This document shows positions 9,237 through 17,297 of a stretch of DNA of 64,000 nucleotides, piece after piece. Origin of the DNA: Desulfurobacterium sp. TC5-1. GTDB taxonomy: Bacteria; Aquificota; Aquificia; Desulfurobacteriales; Desulfurobacteriaceae. Every line of letters begins with the position of its first letter. The first letter of the stretch is position 1. The stretch is from assembly GCF_000421485.1 (NCBI RefSeq), contig NZ_ATXC01000001.1, forward strand, positions 496,001 to 560,000. The letters are read 5' to 3'. The notes beneath the pieces are model-generated. The model was given only the letters and a program-made list of their open reading frames with translations, searched no databases and was not told where the DNA came from. The translations under genes and the position numbers were made by a program.

Positions 9237-10877
9237 CTACCTGTCTGGCGGGCAACTTCCGCCGAATTTATTTACTATATCCTCTATCTTATCTATGGGA
9301 ACAGGTTTTGAAAAGAAGTAACCCTGTCCGTTATCTATGTTTAATTCTTCTAAGATTTTAACAATTTCTCTATTTTCCACATATTCTGCAATGGTTTTCA
9401 GTCGAAAAACTTTTGCCATGAAAGATATAAGGGAAACAATTCTGGATAAATTTTCGTCATAAGCTATGTTTTTAACGAGAGAGCCATCGATTTTTATAGC
9501 TGAAACCATTCCTCTTTTGACAAGTTCAGACACAAGTTTAAACGAAGAATATCCACTTCCGAAATCATCTATGGCAATCAGAAAATTAAATTCGCGGGAA
9601 GCCATTTCTAAAATTTTAAAATTTTCAAATAGAACCTGCTCGGTTATTTCGATATTTACTTTTACATTTGATTCAGCCAGAAGATTTATTGTTTTCCGTA
9701 ATTCGTTTCGGTAGAGTGCAGAACCTAAAGCCCTGTGAGACACATTTATGTAAACGGGGTATCTAAACTTTCCGAGTATTTCTCTATATTCTCTGAGCTT
9801 ATCAAGAACTTTAAGATCACATTCAACGCTCAGATTGTTTTCGTACAGTTCATTTACAAAGTATCCCGCTGGAATAATTTTCCCTCCGTCTCTCACTCTC
9901 ATAAGGGCTTCGAAATGTTCAAGCTTTCCTGATAGCAGGTTTACTATTGGCTGGAAAAATATGTCTATTTTATTTTCATGGAGACTTTTTACAATTAATT
10001 TGAGTTTTTGGCGCTTTTTGATGATAATTTTTTCGATACCGCTGATACTATTAAGAGCAACTTTCTTTTCGTTTGTGAAAGATAGTCTGCTTTTCATAAG
10101 AAGTAGAACTGATATTAGATCAGAGACGGTGCTGAATTCTTCCTTCTTTAGAAATACTGAAATCAATATTGTGCTTATTGGGATTTTATCTTCCAGCATT
10201 TCTATCTCAAAATCGGTAAGCATATTTAGAATTTTCTTTTCAATTTTTCTTATTTCTTCTTTGGCAAAGCCGTTTTTGAATACTGTTACTATGTTGCCAT
10301 CAGATATTGCAAAGGATTCGGCGCCAAACATGCTGAGAAATTTTTTGATTTTTGATTCCAGCCTTCCTGATATAATGATAGCTGTTTCTATACCGTATAT
10401 TTTGACTATTTCGTCAAAATTAGATATTGAAATAAGGGTAATAAAAGTTCTATCACTCTTTGCCACTTCACCAATTAAAGAGGAGGCGAATTCTTTTATG
10501 CTTTTTATTTTTTCTCTTCCGAACTCTTTTATTATTTCAGTAACTTCTGTGAAGATTTCAACTATGAATCCATTTTCCCTGAAACATTCTATGAGGTAAT
10601 CTCTATCTTTGTCATGCACTTTTATCGTTCTGAGGACCGTACAGGAATCTCTGTGCTCTTTCATTAGAAGTTTTACAGGACATATTAATCTTTTTTCCTC
10701 GAAGCAGGAATGATTTGAGCCAAATATCAGATTGTAGCAGTGTTTTGCTTTTTTGAGTTGGTTCTTATTGAATAATGATTTTAGGGCAGAATTGCAGTAG
10801 GCTATCTCTCCATCATTTTTTAGTATTAATACGGGCTTTTTTAATTTTTCCCACACAGAGAAAAGGCCTTTTTCCAT
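9237..10877 (-). CDS. PAS / degenerate GGDEF / EAL cyclic-di-GMP phosphodiesterase
   Basis: This is a multidomain signalling protein. Residues about 10-115 look like a PAS sensor with several cysteines (HCYNLIFG, HSCFEEKRLICP) that might bind a cofactor or metal. Residues about 125-280 follow the GGDEF fold, but the catalytic motif is lost: the expected position reads AISDGNIV. The C-terminal EAL domain keeps its catalytic signature (FEALMRV, YINVS, IEITEQ, IDDFGSGYSS, IKIDGSLV, AEYVEN, QGYFFS), so it should hydrolyse c-di-GMP. ATG 10877 has GAGGGG just before it, though the spacing is short; ATG 10892 is an alternative. A TATAAT lies at 10906-10911 on the minus strand. Confidence 0.86.
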   Translation of the reverse strand: MEKGLFSVWEKLKKPVLILKNDGEIAYCNSALKSLFNKNQLKKAKHCYNLIFGSNHSCFEEKRLICPVKLLMKEHRDSCTVLRTIKVHDKDRDYLIECFRENGFIVEIFTEVTEIIKEFGREKIKSIKEFASSLIGEVAKSDRTFITLISISNFDEIVKIYGIETAIIISGRLESKIKKFLSMFGAESFAISDGNIVTVFKNGFAKEEIRKIEKKILNMLTDFEIEMLEDKIPISTILISVFLKKEEFSTVSDLISVLLLMKSRLSFTNEKKVALNSISGIEKIIIKKRQKLKLIVKSLHENKIDIFFQPIVNLLSGKLEHFEALMRVRDGGKIIPAGYFVNELYENNLSVECDLKVLDKLREYREILGKFRYPVYINVSHRALGSALYRNELRKTINLLAESNVKVNIEITEQVLFENFKILEMASREFNFLIAIDDFGSGYSSFKLVSELVKRGMVSAIKIDGSLVKNIAYDENLSRIVSLISFMAKVFRLKTIAEYVENREIVKILEELNIDNGQGYFFSKPVPIDKIEDIVNKFGGSCPPDR

Positions 10878-11070
10878 TTTCCCCTCGGTCATTAAGTTTT
10901 AGTTTATTATACAAAAGATGATAAAAGAAATTATATTTTTAATAATCGTATTTACTGTGGTTTTTATGCTGGTATTGCCATAAAAGAACACTAATTTTCA
11001 AATAGAGCGATGTTTTTGAAATTAACGGTTTATGTATAATTTGTTGAATTTCAACGTTAAGGAGACAAAA

Positions 11071-11670
11071 ATGGTTTATACCGTTCATGGATGGTCATTT
11101 GACGGGAACATCTGGTTAAATACACCTTTTTCGAACGGCATTCATTTCGAACTTCCAGGGCATGGAGATTCAGATTTTGAAATTACTGACATCTTTGAAC
11201 TGGCTAAAATTTTAGGTGAACGGATGCATAAAGGTTCTATTTTGGTTGGATGGTCAATAGGTGCTTCCATTGCTACGCTGATAGCTGCCTTTTTTCCAGG
11301 AAAAATAGAAAGGTTAATTCTCTATTCACCAACTCCGTTATTTTGCGGTCTCTCTCAACCACAGGTTGTCTGTGTACGGTTTCTGAAACGTTTAAGAAGA
11401 GATTTCGAAGGTACTGTTAACTGGTTCAGAAAAGAGTGTGGTTTTAAGGGTGATTATCCGTTGCCTGAAAGGGAAAAAGCAGTCGCCGTGCTTGAAAGTT
11501 ATATGAAGACAGATCTGAGGGCAATTCTTCCTGATTTATCTGTTAAAACGGAGATAGTTGTAGGTTTGAAAGATGAGATAACGAAACCTGAAGGTGCTTT
11601 TAGCTTTTTTTCTCTTCTTCCTTCATCTAATCTTGAAATTCATCCATTAAAATCTCACTTTCTCTTTTAA
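11071..11670 (+). CDS. BioH-like alpha/beta hydrolase
   Basis: This is a small (199-residue) alpha/beta hydrolase resembling pimeloyl-ACP methyl ester esterase BioH. The nucleophile elbow GWSIGAS holds the catalytic Ser, GLKDEIT supplies the Asp and KSHFLF at the extreme C terminus supplies the His. Oxyanion-type VHGW occurs at the N terminus. ATG 11071 is chosen because AAGGAG lies six bases before it; an upstream in-frame ATG at 11032 coincides with a TATAAT promoter-like region at 11035-11040. A biotin role would fit the biotin-dependent carboxylase at 56.6-59.9 kb, but no other bio gene is nearby, so this is inference. Confidence 0.72.
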   Translation: MVYTVHGWSFDGNIWLNTPFSNGIHFELPGHGDSDFEITDIFELAKILGERMHKGSILVGWSIGASIATLIAAFFPGKIERLILYSPTPLFCGLSQPQVVCVRFLKRLRRDFEGTVNWFRKECGFKGDYPLPEREKAVAVLESYMKTDLRAILPDLSVKTEIVVGLKDEITKPEGAFSFFSLLPSSNLEIHPLKSHFLF

Positions 11671-11709
11671 AGTATAAATTTTTTTTGAAACTTTTGCACT
11701 GGAGCAGAA

Positions 11710-12987
11710 ATGAAAAAAGTTGCTTTTTACACGTTAGGTTGTAAGATGAACTTTCACGAAACCGCTTTTATAGAGGAAGCTTTCAGGAAAGCAGGCTATA
11801 CGATTGTTTCCTTTAATGATGTTGCTGATATCTATGTGATAAATACCTGCACCGTTACCGTATCTGCCGATGCGAAGTCGAGGAAGGCTATTAGAAAGGC
11901 TAAGAATAGAAATCCTGAAGCAACGGTAGTCGTTACCGGTTGTTACAGTGAAGTTTATCCGGAAGCTGTTGCCAGGATGAAAGAGGTTGACATAGTTACG
12001 GGAAATGTTGAGAAATTTAACTTAATTGGCATAGTTGAAAGAGGTGAAAAGGGTGTTTTTGTAAGGGGTGTATGGAACGTTAATAAATTTCAACCATTAA
12101 TGAACCTTGATTACGGTAGGAAAAGCCGTGCTTTTCTCAAGATTCAGCAGGGTTGTGAATCGTTCTGTTCTTACTGCATAATTCCTAAAGCCCGTGGAAG
12201 GATGCTCAGTGAAAGACCTGAAAAAGTCATTGATCACGTGAAGATGCTAACAGATGCTGGATATTCAGAGATAGTTTTGACAGGTACGCATCTTGGAGCT
12301 TACGGGAGAGAGCTTGGCGATGTAACGCTTGCTGATCTTCTCGAAAAGCTTGTCCAGATTCCCGGTGACTTCTGGATAAGGTTGAGTTCTATAGAACCTC
12401 AGGAATTTTCGGATAAGCTTTTGGAGGTTCTTACAGGTAGTGACAAGGTGGCTCCTCACTTTCACATTCCACTTCAGAGTGGAAGTGACAGGATTTTAGA
12501 GAAAATGGGTAGAAAGTACACGACTTCTTACTACGGAGCGTTGATTGAGAAGTTAGTTAATCTTAAAAGGGATGTCTGTATTGGAACGGATGTTATGGTC
12601 GGTTTTCCAGGTGAAACAGAAGAAGACTTTCAGAATATGAAGAAGTTTATAGAAGACCTGCCTTTTGGGTATCTTCACGTCTTTTCTTACTCGCCAAGGG
12701 AGGGAACGAAGGCAGCTCTTATGAAGAATGATGTTCCACCAGTTGAGAAAAAGAGGCGATCAAAGGAGCTTATAGCTTTAAGTGAAGAGAAAAGTTTGCA
12801 GTTTCGCAAAAGTTTTGTCGGAAAAAAGTTAAGGGCCGTTTCTCTAAACAGGTCTGATAAAAATGTTGTTCTTACGGGGAATTACATTCAGATAGAGGTT
12901 GACAGAAGACCATCTTCTAAGTTTGTTGATGTGGTGCTTGAAGATGTTGGAAGAAAAAGAGAGGATAACATTGGCGTTATTGCGTAA
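11710..12987 (+). CDS. mtaB: tRNA t6A37 methylthiotransferase MtaB
   Basis: This radical-SAM methylthiotransferase converts t6A37 to ms2t6A37 in tRNA. The N-terminal UPF0004 domain carries its iron-sulfur cysteines in TLGCKMN, NTCTVT and TGCYSE. The radical SAM cluster motif is CESFCSYCIIP near residue 150, and a TRAM-like domain lies at the C terminus. The 425-residue length and the CKMNFHE N terminus point to MtaB rather than MiaB or RimO. GGAG stands five bases before the ATG. The last 11 bases overlap the convergent rlmN gene. It acts on the product of TsaD, encoded 8 kb away. Confidence 0.93.
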   Translation: MKKVAFYTLGCKMNFHETAFIEEAFRKAGYTIVSFNDVADIYVINTCTVTVSADAKSRKAIRKAKNRNPEATVVVTGCYSEVYPEAVARMKEVDIVTGNVEKFNLIGIVERGEKGVFVRGVWNVNKFQPLMNLDYGRKSRAFLKIQQGCESFCSYCIIPKARGRMLSERPEKVIDHVKMLTDAGYSEIVLTGTHLGAYGRELGDVTLADLLEKLVQIPGDFWIRLSSIEPQEFSDKLLEVLTGSDKVAPHFHIPLQSGSDRILEKMGRKYTTSYYGALIEKLVNLKRDVCIGTDVMVGFPGETEEDFQNMKKFIEDLPFGYLHVFSYSPREGTKAALMKNDVPPVEKKRRSKELIALSEEKSLQFRKSFVGKKLRAVSLNRSDKNVVLTGNYIQIEVDRRPSSKFVDVVLEDVGRKREDNIGVIA

Positions 12988-14014
12988 CCTTTTTTTCTTT
13001 TCCTCTTAACATTCCGCATGCGGCTGATATATCCTGACCTCTTGAATCTCTTATAAATGTGGCGATTCCTCTGTTCCACAGTACTTTCTGAAAGGCTTCA
13101 ATCTTTTCCCTTGGTGGTGTTTTAAATGGTGAGCCCGGGTACGGGTTGAAAGGAATGAGGTTTATCTTGACGGGGATTCCTCTAACAAGGTTTGCAAGCC
13201 TTTCAGCATCTTTTAAAGAGTCGTTTACACCTTCAAGCATCAGGTATTCGATCATTATTCTCCTAACGTTATCGGCAGGATACTTCCTCAGTTCTTTCAT
13301 TATCTCTTTTATAGAATACTTCTTGTTCAACGGTATTAGGTTTTCTCTTGTCTTTTCGTCTGTTGCATGGAGGGAGAGGGCAAGTTTAACTTTTGGAAGC
13401 TCTTTTGCCATTTTTCTTATTCCCGGAATAATTCCGCAGGTTGAAACGGTTATTTTTCTCGTTGAAAGGCCAACCATTCTGTCGTCTGTGAGTATTTGAA
13501 TACTCTTTCTCACATTTTCAAAGTTAAGCAGCGGTTCCCCCATTCCCATGAAAACCACGTTAGATATGCGGTTTTCTATCCCGATATCTCTTTGAACAGA
13601 AATATACTGATCGACAATTTCTGAAGCGGTAAGATTCCTTGTGAAACCATCCTTTGCGGTGAAGCAGAACTTGCATCCTATTGGACAGCCCACCTGTGTG
13701 GATACACATATAGTATTCCAGTCTCTCTCAGGAATGAAAACCGTTTCAATGCGGTTGCCGTCTTTTAATTCAAAAAGGTATTTTATCGTTCCATCCTTTG
13801 AAACTTCTTTGTTGACAATTTTAAGGTTGTAAATTTCTGCCTTTTCTTTTAGTAGCTCTCTTCCTTCTTTTGATATATCAGTCATTTCGTCAAATGAGGT
13901 TGCGAGCTTTTTGTAAAGCCACCTTGCTATTTGAGATGCTCTATACTTTTTAAATTCAATTGAAAGGACAAACTCTTGAAGTTCAGGGAAGGTAAGGGAT
14001 TTAATGTCGGTCAC
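12977..14014 (-). CDS. rlmN: Dual-specificity rRNA/tRNA methyltransferase RlmN
   Basis: RlmN is a radical-SAM enzyme that methylates C2 of A2503 in 23S rRNA and, in many bacteria, A37 of some tRNAs. The SAM-cluster motif CPIGCKFCFTA is clear near residue 105, with VFMGMGEPLLNF and the C-terminal catalytic cysteine in AACGML. GTG 14014 is preferred, preceded by GGGAG at seven bases and giving the normal length of 345 residues. The frame is open to 14089, but that stretch is the 3' part of a separate small membrane ORF in another frame. The start overlaps that ORF by 14 bases, so translation is probably coupled. Confidence 0.95.
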   Translation of the reverse strand: MTDIKSLTFPELQEFVLSIEFKKYRASQIARWLYKKLATSFDEMTDISKEGRELLKEKAEIYNLKIVNKEVSKDGTIKYLFELKDGNRIETVFIPERDWNTICVSTQVGCPIGCKFCFTAKDGFTRNLTASEIVDQYISVQRDIGIENRISNVVFMGMGEPLLNFENVRKSIQILTDDRMVGLSTRKITVSTCGIIPGIRKMAKELPKVKLALSLHATDEKTRENLIPLNKKYSIKEIMKELRKYPADNVRRIMIEYLMLEGVNDSLKDAERLANLVRGIPVKINLIPFNPYPGSPFKTPPREKIEAFQKVLWNRGIATFIRDSRGQDISAACGMLRGKEKKVTQ

Positions 14015-14129
14015 TCTCTTTCTCCCTGTATTCCTGGTGTATTTTGTATGTTTTGTAAAGTCCCCAGGCGGTGGATGTGAAGAGAGCAAAGCCTATAATA
14101 ACGGTAAGACCAAGGCTTATCCAGGCCAT
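14001..14129 (-). CDS. 42-residue single-span membrane protein ahead of rlmN
   Basis: This short ORF encodes one hydrophobic helix (MAWISLGLTVIIGFALF, then TSTAWGLY) followed by a charged tail (KTYKIHQEYREKESDRH). It has an ideal AGGAG six bases before its ATG and a promoter with perfect TTGACA and a 17-base spacer just upstream. It overlaps the rlmN GTG start by 14 bases. The build resembles CcoQ/CydX-type accessory peptides, but I cannot assign it to a family. An N-out/C-in orientation with a cytoplasmic tail is likely from the charge pattern. Confidence 0.7.
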   Translation of the reverse strand: MAWISLGLTVIIGFALFTSTAWGLYKTYKIHQEYREKESDRH

Positions 14130-14157
14130 TTAAGACTCCTGATTTCGTTTAAACTGG

Positions 14158-14186
14158 AATGTATTCCGGCTTAAAAGTAGTGTCAA
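14158..14186 (-). promoter_or_regulatory. Sigma-70-type promoter of the 42-aa ORF and rlmN
   Basis: On the minus strand, TTGACA (14186-14181) is separated by exactly 17 bases from TACATT (14163-14158). The -35 match is perfect and the -10 match is 4 of 6. Transcription would start about 20 bases before the ATG of the 42-residue ORF. It is divergent from the efflux-operon promoter a few bases away. Confidence 0.7.
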
Positions 14187-14199
14187 CCTTGTTGAGAAG

Positions 14200-14229
14200 T
14201 TGACTTTGGAAGCTTTTATTTTTTATACT
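14200..14229 (+). promoter_or_regulatory. Sigma-70-type promoter of the HlyD/ABC operon
   Basis: TTGACT (14200-14205) and TATACT (14224-14229) are 18 bases apart, each 5 of 6 to consensus. Transcription would begin near 14236, about 30 bases before the HlyD-type ATG. The -35 boxes of this promoter and of the minus-strand rlmN promoter are only 13 bases apart, so one regulator could affect both. Confidence 0.6.
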
Positions 14230-14265
14230 TAACGAATAGTGAATCACGGTTCAATGGAGAGGGAT

Positions 14266-15447
14266 ATGAAATTGAAAAGATTTGTGCCGTTTCTGATTTT
14301 GATGGTTGTTTTTACAGTGTCATGTTCTCCTTTTCAGAAGGCAGAAAAGAATGTTTACGTTAGCGGTAGGATAGAAGGAGATGAGATAGACGTTGGAACA
14401 AAAGTACCCGGAAGGGTGGCAAGGGTTTTTGTTCATGAAGGCGATGATGTTGAGAAGGGTGAGACGCTTGCGGTTCTTGATTCTAAAGCTGTTCTTGCAA
14501 AGGTTGCCCAGGCTGAGGCTGCTCTAAAAGCTGCAGAAAAGGCAGCTCAGGCAAAAGAGGAAGAGGTAAAGGTTTACAAAAAACGTCTTAGCGCCCTTAT
14601 CGATAAGAGGAAATCTCTGAAAAAACAGTTGGATTTCCAGCTTAAAATAGCCCGGGAAAAGAAAGATATTGCAGTCAGAGATGTTTCTTTAGCTGAAGAG
14701 GCGTTGAAGAAGGCTAAGGCTGTTTATGAAAGGGCTAAAGCTGATTATGAAAGGTTCAAAAAACTCTATGAGAAGAAAATAATTCCCCGTTCTGAGTTTG
14801 ATAAGGCTGAGATGGCTTTTAAGGTTTCTATGGCAGACTTTGAGAGTGCAAAAGAAAACCTTGCAAAGGCTGAAAAGGCTGTAAAGATAGCTCAAGCCGG
14901 TATTGAAATTGTGAAGAGCAAGTATAACGATATCTCTTCTCTTGAAAATGAGATTAAAGCACTTGAAGCTACTGTGAGAGCGAAGGAAAAGGAATATCTT
15001 GCCTTTCTTGATAGGGTGAATCAGGCAGAAGCAGTTGTTGAGGAGGCAAAAGCCCACCTATCTGATACTGTGATAAAAGCGCCTGTTAATGGAACTGTCA
15101 CTGTAAAGTACGTTAACGTTGGTGAAGTTGTTCCTGCAGGATTTCGTCTCTTTTCAATAGTCAACATGGATGAACTTTACCTTAAAGGTTTTATTCCCGA
15201 AAAACAGGTTGGACTTATACACCTGAAACAGCCAGCTTATGTTGAGGTTGATGCTTATCCGAACAGAAAGTTTCCTGCGTACGTAAGTTACGTTGCGCAG
15301 AAAGCGGAATTCACACCTAAAGAGGTCCAGACAAAAGAAGAAAGGGTAAAGGAAGTGTTTGGTGTTAAGCTTAAATTGAAGTCAAATCCAGGCCATGTTC
15401 TAAAGCCCGGTATGCCTGCTGACGGATACATAGAGATTGAACGATGA
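14266..15447 (+). CDS. HlyD-family membrane fusion lipoprotein (efflux adaptor)
   Basis: This is the periplasmic adaptor of a tripartite-type exporter. A signal sequence ends in a possible lipobox (FTVSC, cysteine 20). A biotinyl-lipoyl-like half (VPGRVARVFVHEGDDVEKGE) is followed by a long alpha-helical hairpin rich in Ala, Lys and Glu (about residues 75-265), then the second lipoyl half (VIKAPVNGTVTVKYVNVGE). Translation most likely starts at ATG 14266, with GGAG six bases before it; GTG 14239 and ATG 14254 are in frame upstream. It is translationally coupled by a 4-base overlap to the ABC ATPase. No outer-membrane TolC gene is adjacent. Confidence 0.88.
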   Translation: MKLKRFVPFLILMVVFTVSCSPFQKAEKNVYVSGRIEGDEIDVGTKVPGRVARVFVHEGDDVEKGETLAVLDSKAVLAKVAQAEAALKAAEKAAQAKEEEVKVYKKRLSALIDKRKSLKKQLDFQLKIAREKKDIAVRDVSLAEEALKKAKAVYERAKADYERFKKLYEKKIIPRSEFDKAEMAFKVSMADFESAKENLAKAEKAVKIAQAGIEIVKSKYNDISSLENEIKALEATVRAKEKEYLAFLDRVNQAEAVVEEAKAHLSDTVIKAPVNGTVTVKYVNVGEVVPAGFRLFSIVNMDELYLKGFIPEKQVGLIHLKQPAYVEVDAYPNRKFPAYVSYVAQKAEFTPKEVQTKEERVKEVFGVKLKLKSNPGHVLKPGMPADGYIEIER

Positions 15448-17297
15448 ATGTTGTTGAAGTTAAGGATTTAAAGAAGACCTACAATAAGGGAAAGACTTTA
15501 GCTGTTGATGGTATCTCTTTCACAGTTAGAAAACAGGATATTTACATATTTGTTGGTCCTGACGGTGCCGGCAAATCTTCAACGCTGAAAGTTATTGCCG
15601 GTGTTCTTGAGTATGATGAAGGTGAAGTCAGGCTGTTTGGCAGGGATATAAAAAGGGAAAGTGTTGTTGAAAGGTTAAAAGATAAAATAGCTTTTATGCC
15701 TCAAGGCTTAGGATTAAACCTTTACCACACTCTATCTGTTGAGGAAAACATAGACTTTTTTGCTGACCTTCACGATATTCCAGAAGATATCAGGGAAAAG
15801 CGAAAGGAGCTTCTCTTAAAGACGACAGGACTTTTACCATTTAAAGATAGGGAAGCTGGAAAGCTGTCAGGTGGTATGATGCAGAAACTTGGAATCTGTT
15901 GCAGCCTTATTCACACGCCGGAAATTATCATCCTTGATGAACCAACAACCGGTGTTGACCCTGTCTCAAGACGGGAACTGTGGAAACTTATCTACAACTT
16001 TGTGAAAAACGAGGGGATAACCGCCGTAATTTCCACGTCTTACCTTGATGAGGCAGAAAGGAGCACTGTTCTTTCCATAATGAAAAGCGGAAAGATTATT
16101 GCCACTGCCACGCCGGAGGCATTGTTTGAAGAGCGGTTGACCGTTTTTGAGGCTGAAGGGAAGGAAGTTGAGAAGGCTTATGAAGTTGCCTGGAAGTTTT
16201 ACAAGGTTCCGCGACTTAAAGGAAACGTTTTAAGGTTCGTTGCTGAAAGAGACCCTGTGGAGTTGGAGGGGCTGGATGTTACGGTAAAGCAGGTTGAACC
16301 GAGTGTTGAAGATGTTTTCCTTTTGAAAACAGGCCTTAAAAGGGTTAGTCTTAAACCGTTTTTTTCAGTTGATTTTCCCGTTCCGGAAGATGCTATAGTT
16401 GTTGAAAATGTAGTTAAAAAGTTCGGTAGTTTTACGGCTGTTGATAACGTCTCTTTTACGGTAAAAAAGGGTGAAATATTTGGATTGTTAGGACCTAATG
16501 GAGCAGGAAAAACGACGCTTATAAAAGTCATGACGGGGCTTTACAATCCCACTTCTGGTGTCTGTGAAATAGCCGGAATGAAGGGAGAGAGGATAAAATC
16601 GGTGATAGGATATATGTCTCAGAAATTTTCCCTTTATGCCGATTTAACCGTTTATGAGAACCTCTTTTTGTGGGGGAAGATATACAATCTTTCAACGGAT
16701 GTTTTGAAAAAGAGAATAGAAGAGTCTCTTTTTCTTGTAGGACTTGAAAAGTACAGGGATACGATTGTGGAAGATCTTCCTTTGGGAATAAAGCAACGTT
16801 TGGCACTCATGTGTGCGGTGATTCATGGCCCTGCAGTTCTCTTTCTTGATGAACCAACATCAGGTGTAGATCCGGCAGAGAGAGATGCTTTCTGGCAAAT
16901 AATACGCTTCCTTGCCAGAGAGATAGGCGTTACGATAATAGTTACAACTCACTATATGGATGAAGCTGAGTATTGTGACAGGATTCTTCTCATGAACAGA
17001 GGAAAAACGATTGCCTTTGGCACGCCTTCGGAACTTAAAAAGGAGACGCTTAAGAAGGTAGGGAAGCTTTACGAGATAAGGACGGAAAATCCTTTCATTG
17101 ACGTTGATAAGCTGGTGAGCAGTGGTTTTAACGCAGTCCTTTATGGAAGAAGGATTCGGATATATTCCAGAGTATCTATATCTGCTGGAGACTTAGAGCG
17201 TGCCGGTGTTAAAGTTTTGCATATAAAAGAGGCGCCGATTTCAATGGAAGATGTGTTTGTCTATGCTGTGAGGAAGCATGAATCTGAGAAAAGTTAA
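15444..17297 (+). CDS. ABC transporter with two fused ATPase domains (YbhF-like)
   Basis: Two nucleotide-binding domains lie in one 617-residue chain. Domain 1 has Walker A GPDGAGKSS, signature LSGGMMQKLG and Walker B IIILDEPTTGVDP. Domain 2 (from about residue 315) has GPNGAGKTT, Walker B VLFLDEPTSGVDP, and LPLGIKQRLAL in place of a canonical LSGGQ; this variant is common in YbhF-like proteins. With the HlyD-type lipoprotein and two ABC-2 permeases it forms a YbhGFSR-type drug or lipid exporter. The 3' end overlaps the first permease by 20 bases. Confidence 0.9.
   Translation: MNVVEVKDLKKTYNKGKTLAVDGISFTVRKQDIYIFVGPDGAGKSSTLKVIAGVLEYDEGEVRLFGRDIKRESVVERLKDKIAFMPQGLGLNLYHTLSVEENIDFFADLHDIPEDIREKRKELLLKTTGLLPFKDREAGKLSGGMMQKLGICCSLIHTPEIIILDEPTTGVDPVSRRELWKLIYNFVKNEGITAVISTSYLDEAERSTVLSIMKSGKIIATATPEALFEERLTVFEAEGKEVEKAYEVAWKFYKVPRLKGNVLRFVAERDPVELEGLDVTVKQVEPSVEDVFLLKTGLKRVSLKPFFSVDFPVPEDAIVVENVVKKFGSFTAVDNVSFTVKKGEIFGLLGPNGAGKTTLIKVMTGLYNPTSGVCEIAGMKGERIKSVIGYMSQKFSLYADLTVYENLFLWGKIYNLSTDVLKKRIEESLFLVGLEKYRDTIVEDLPLGIKQRLALMCAVIHGPAVLFLDEPTSGVDPAERDAFWQIIRFLAREIGVTIIVTTHYMDEAEYCDRILLMNRGKTIAFGTPSELKKETLKKVGKLYEIRTENPFIDVDKLVSSGFNAVLYGRRIRIYSRVSISAGDLERAGVKVLHIKEAPISMEDVFVYAVRKHESEKS

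Noticed and set aside
9835-10599. 254-codon plus-strand ORF opposite the PAS-GGDEF-EAL gene
   Set aside because: It is antisense to a well-supported multidomain gene. Its Ser/Phe/Ile-rich composition is what an antisense frame of AT-rich coding DNA gives.
10918-10983. 21-codon hydrophobic ORF (MIKEIIFLIIVFTVVFMLVLP) in the gap before the BioH-like gene
   Set aside because: No ribosome site precedes it, and T-rich DNA yields hydrophobic codons by chance. It stays possible but unsupported.
16780-16815. Second ATPase domain of the fused ABC protein apparently lacking the LSGGQ signature
   Set aside because: LPLGIKQRLAL occupies the position, and this variant is usual in YbhF-like proteins, so it is not a lesion.
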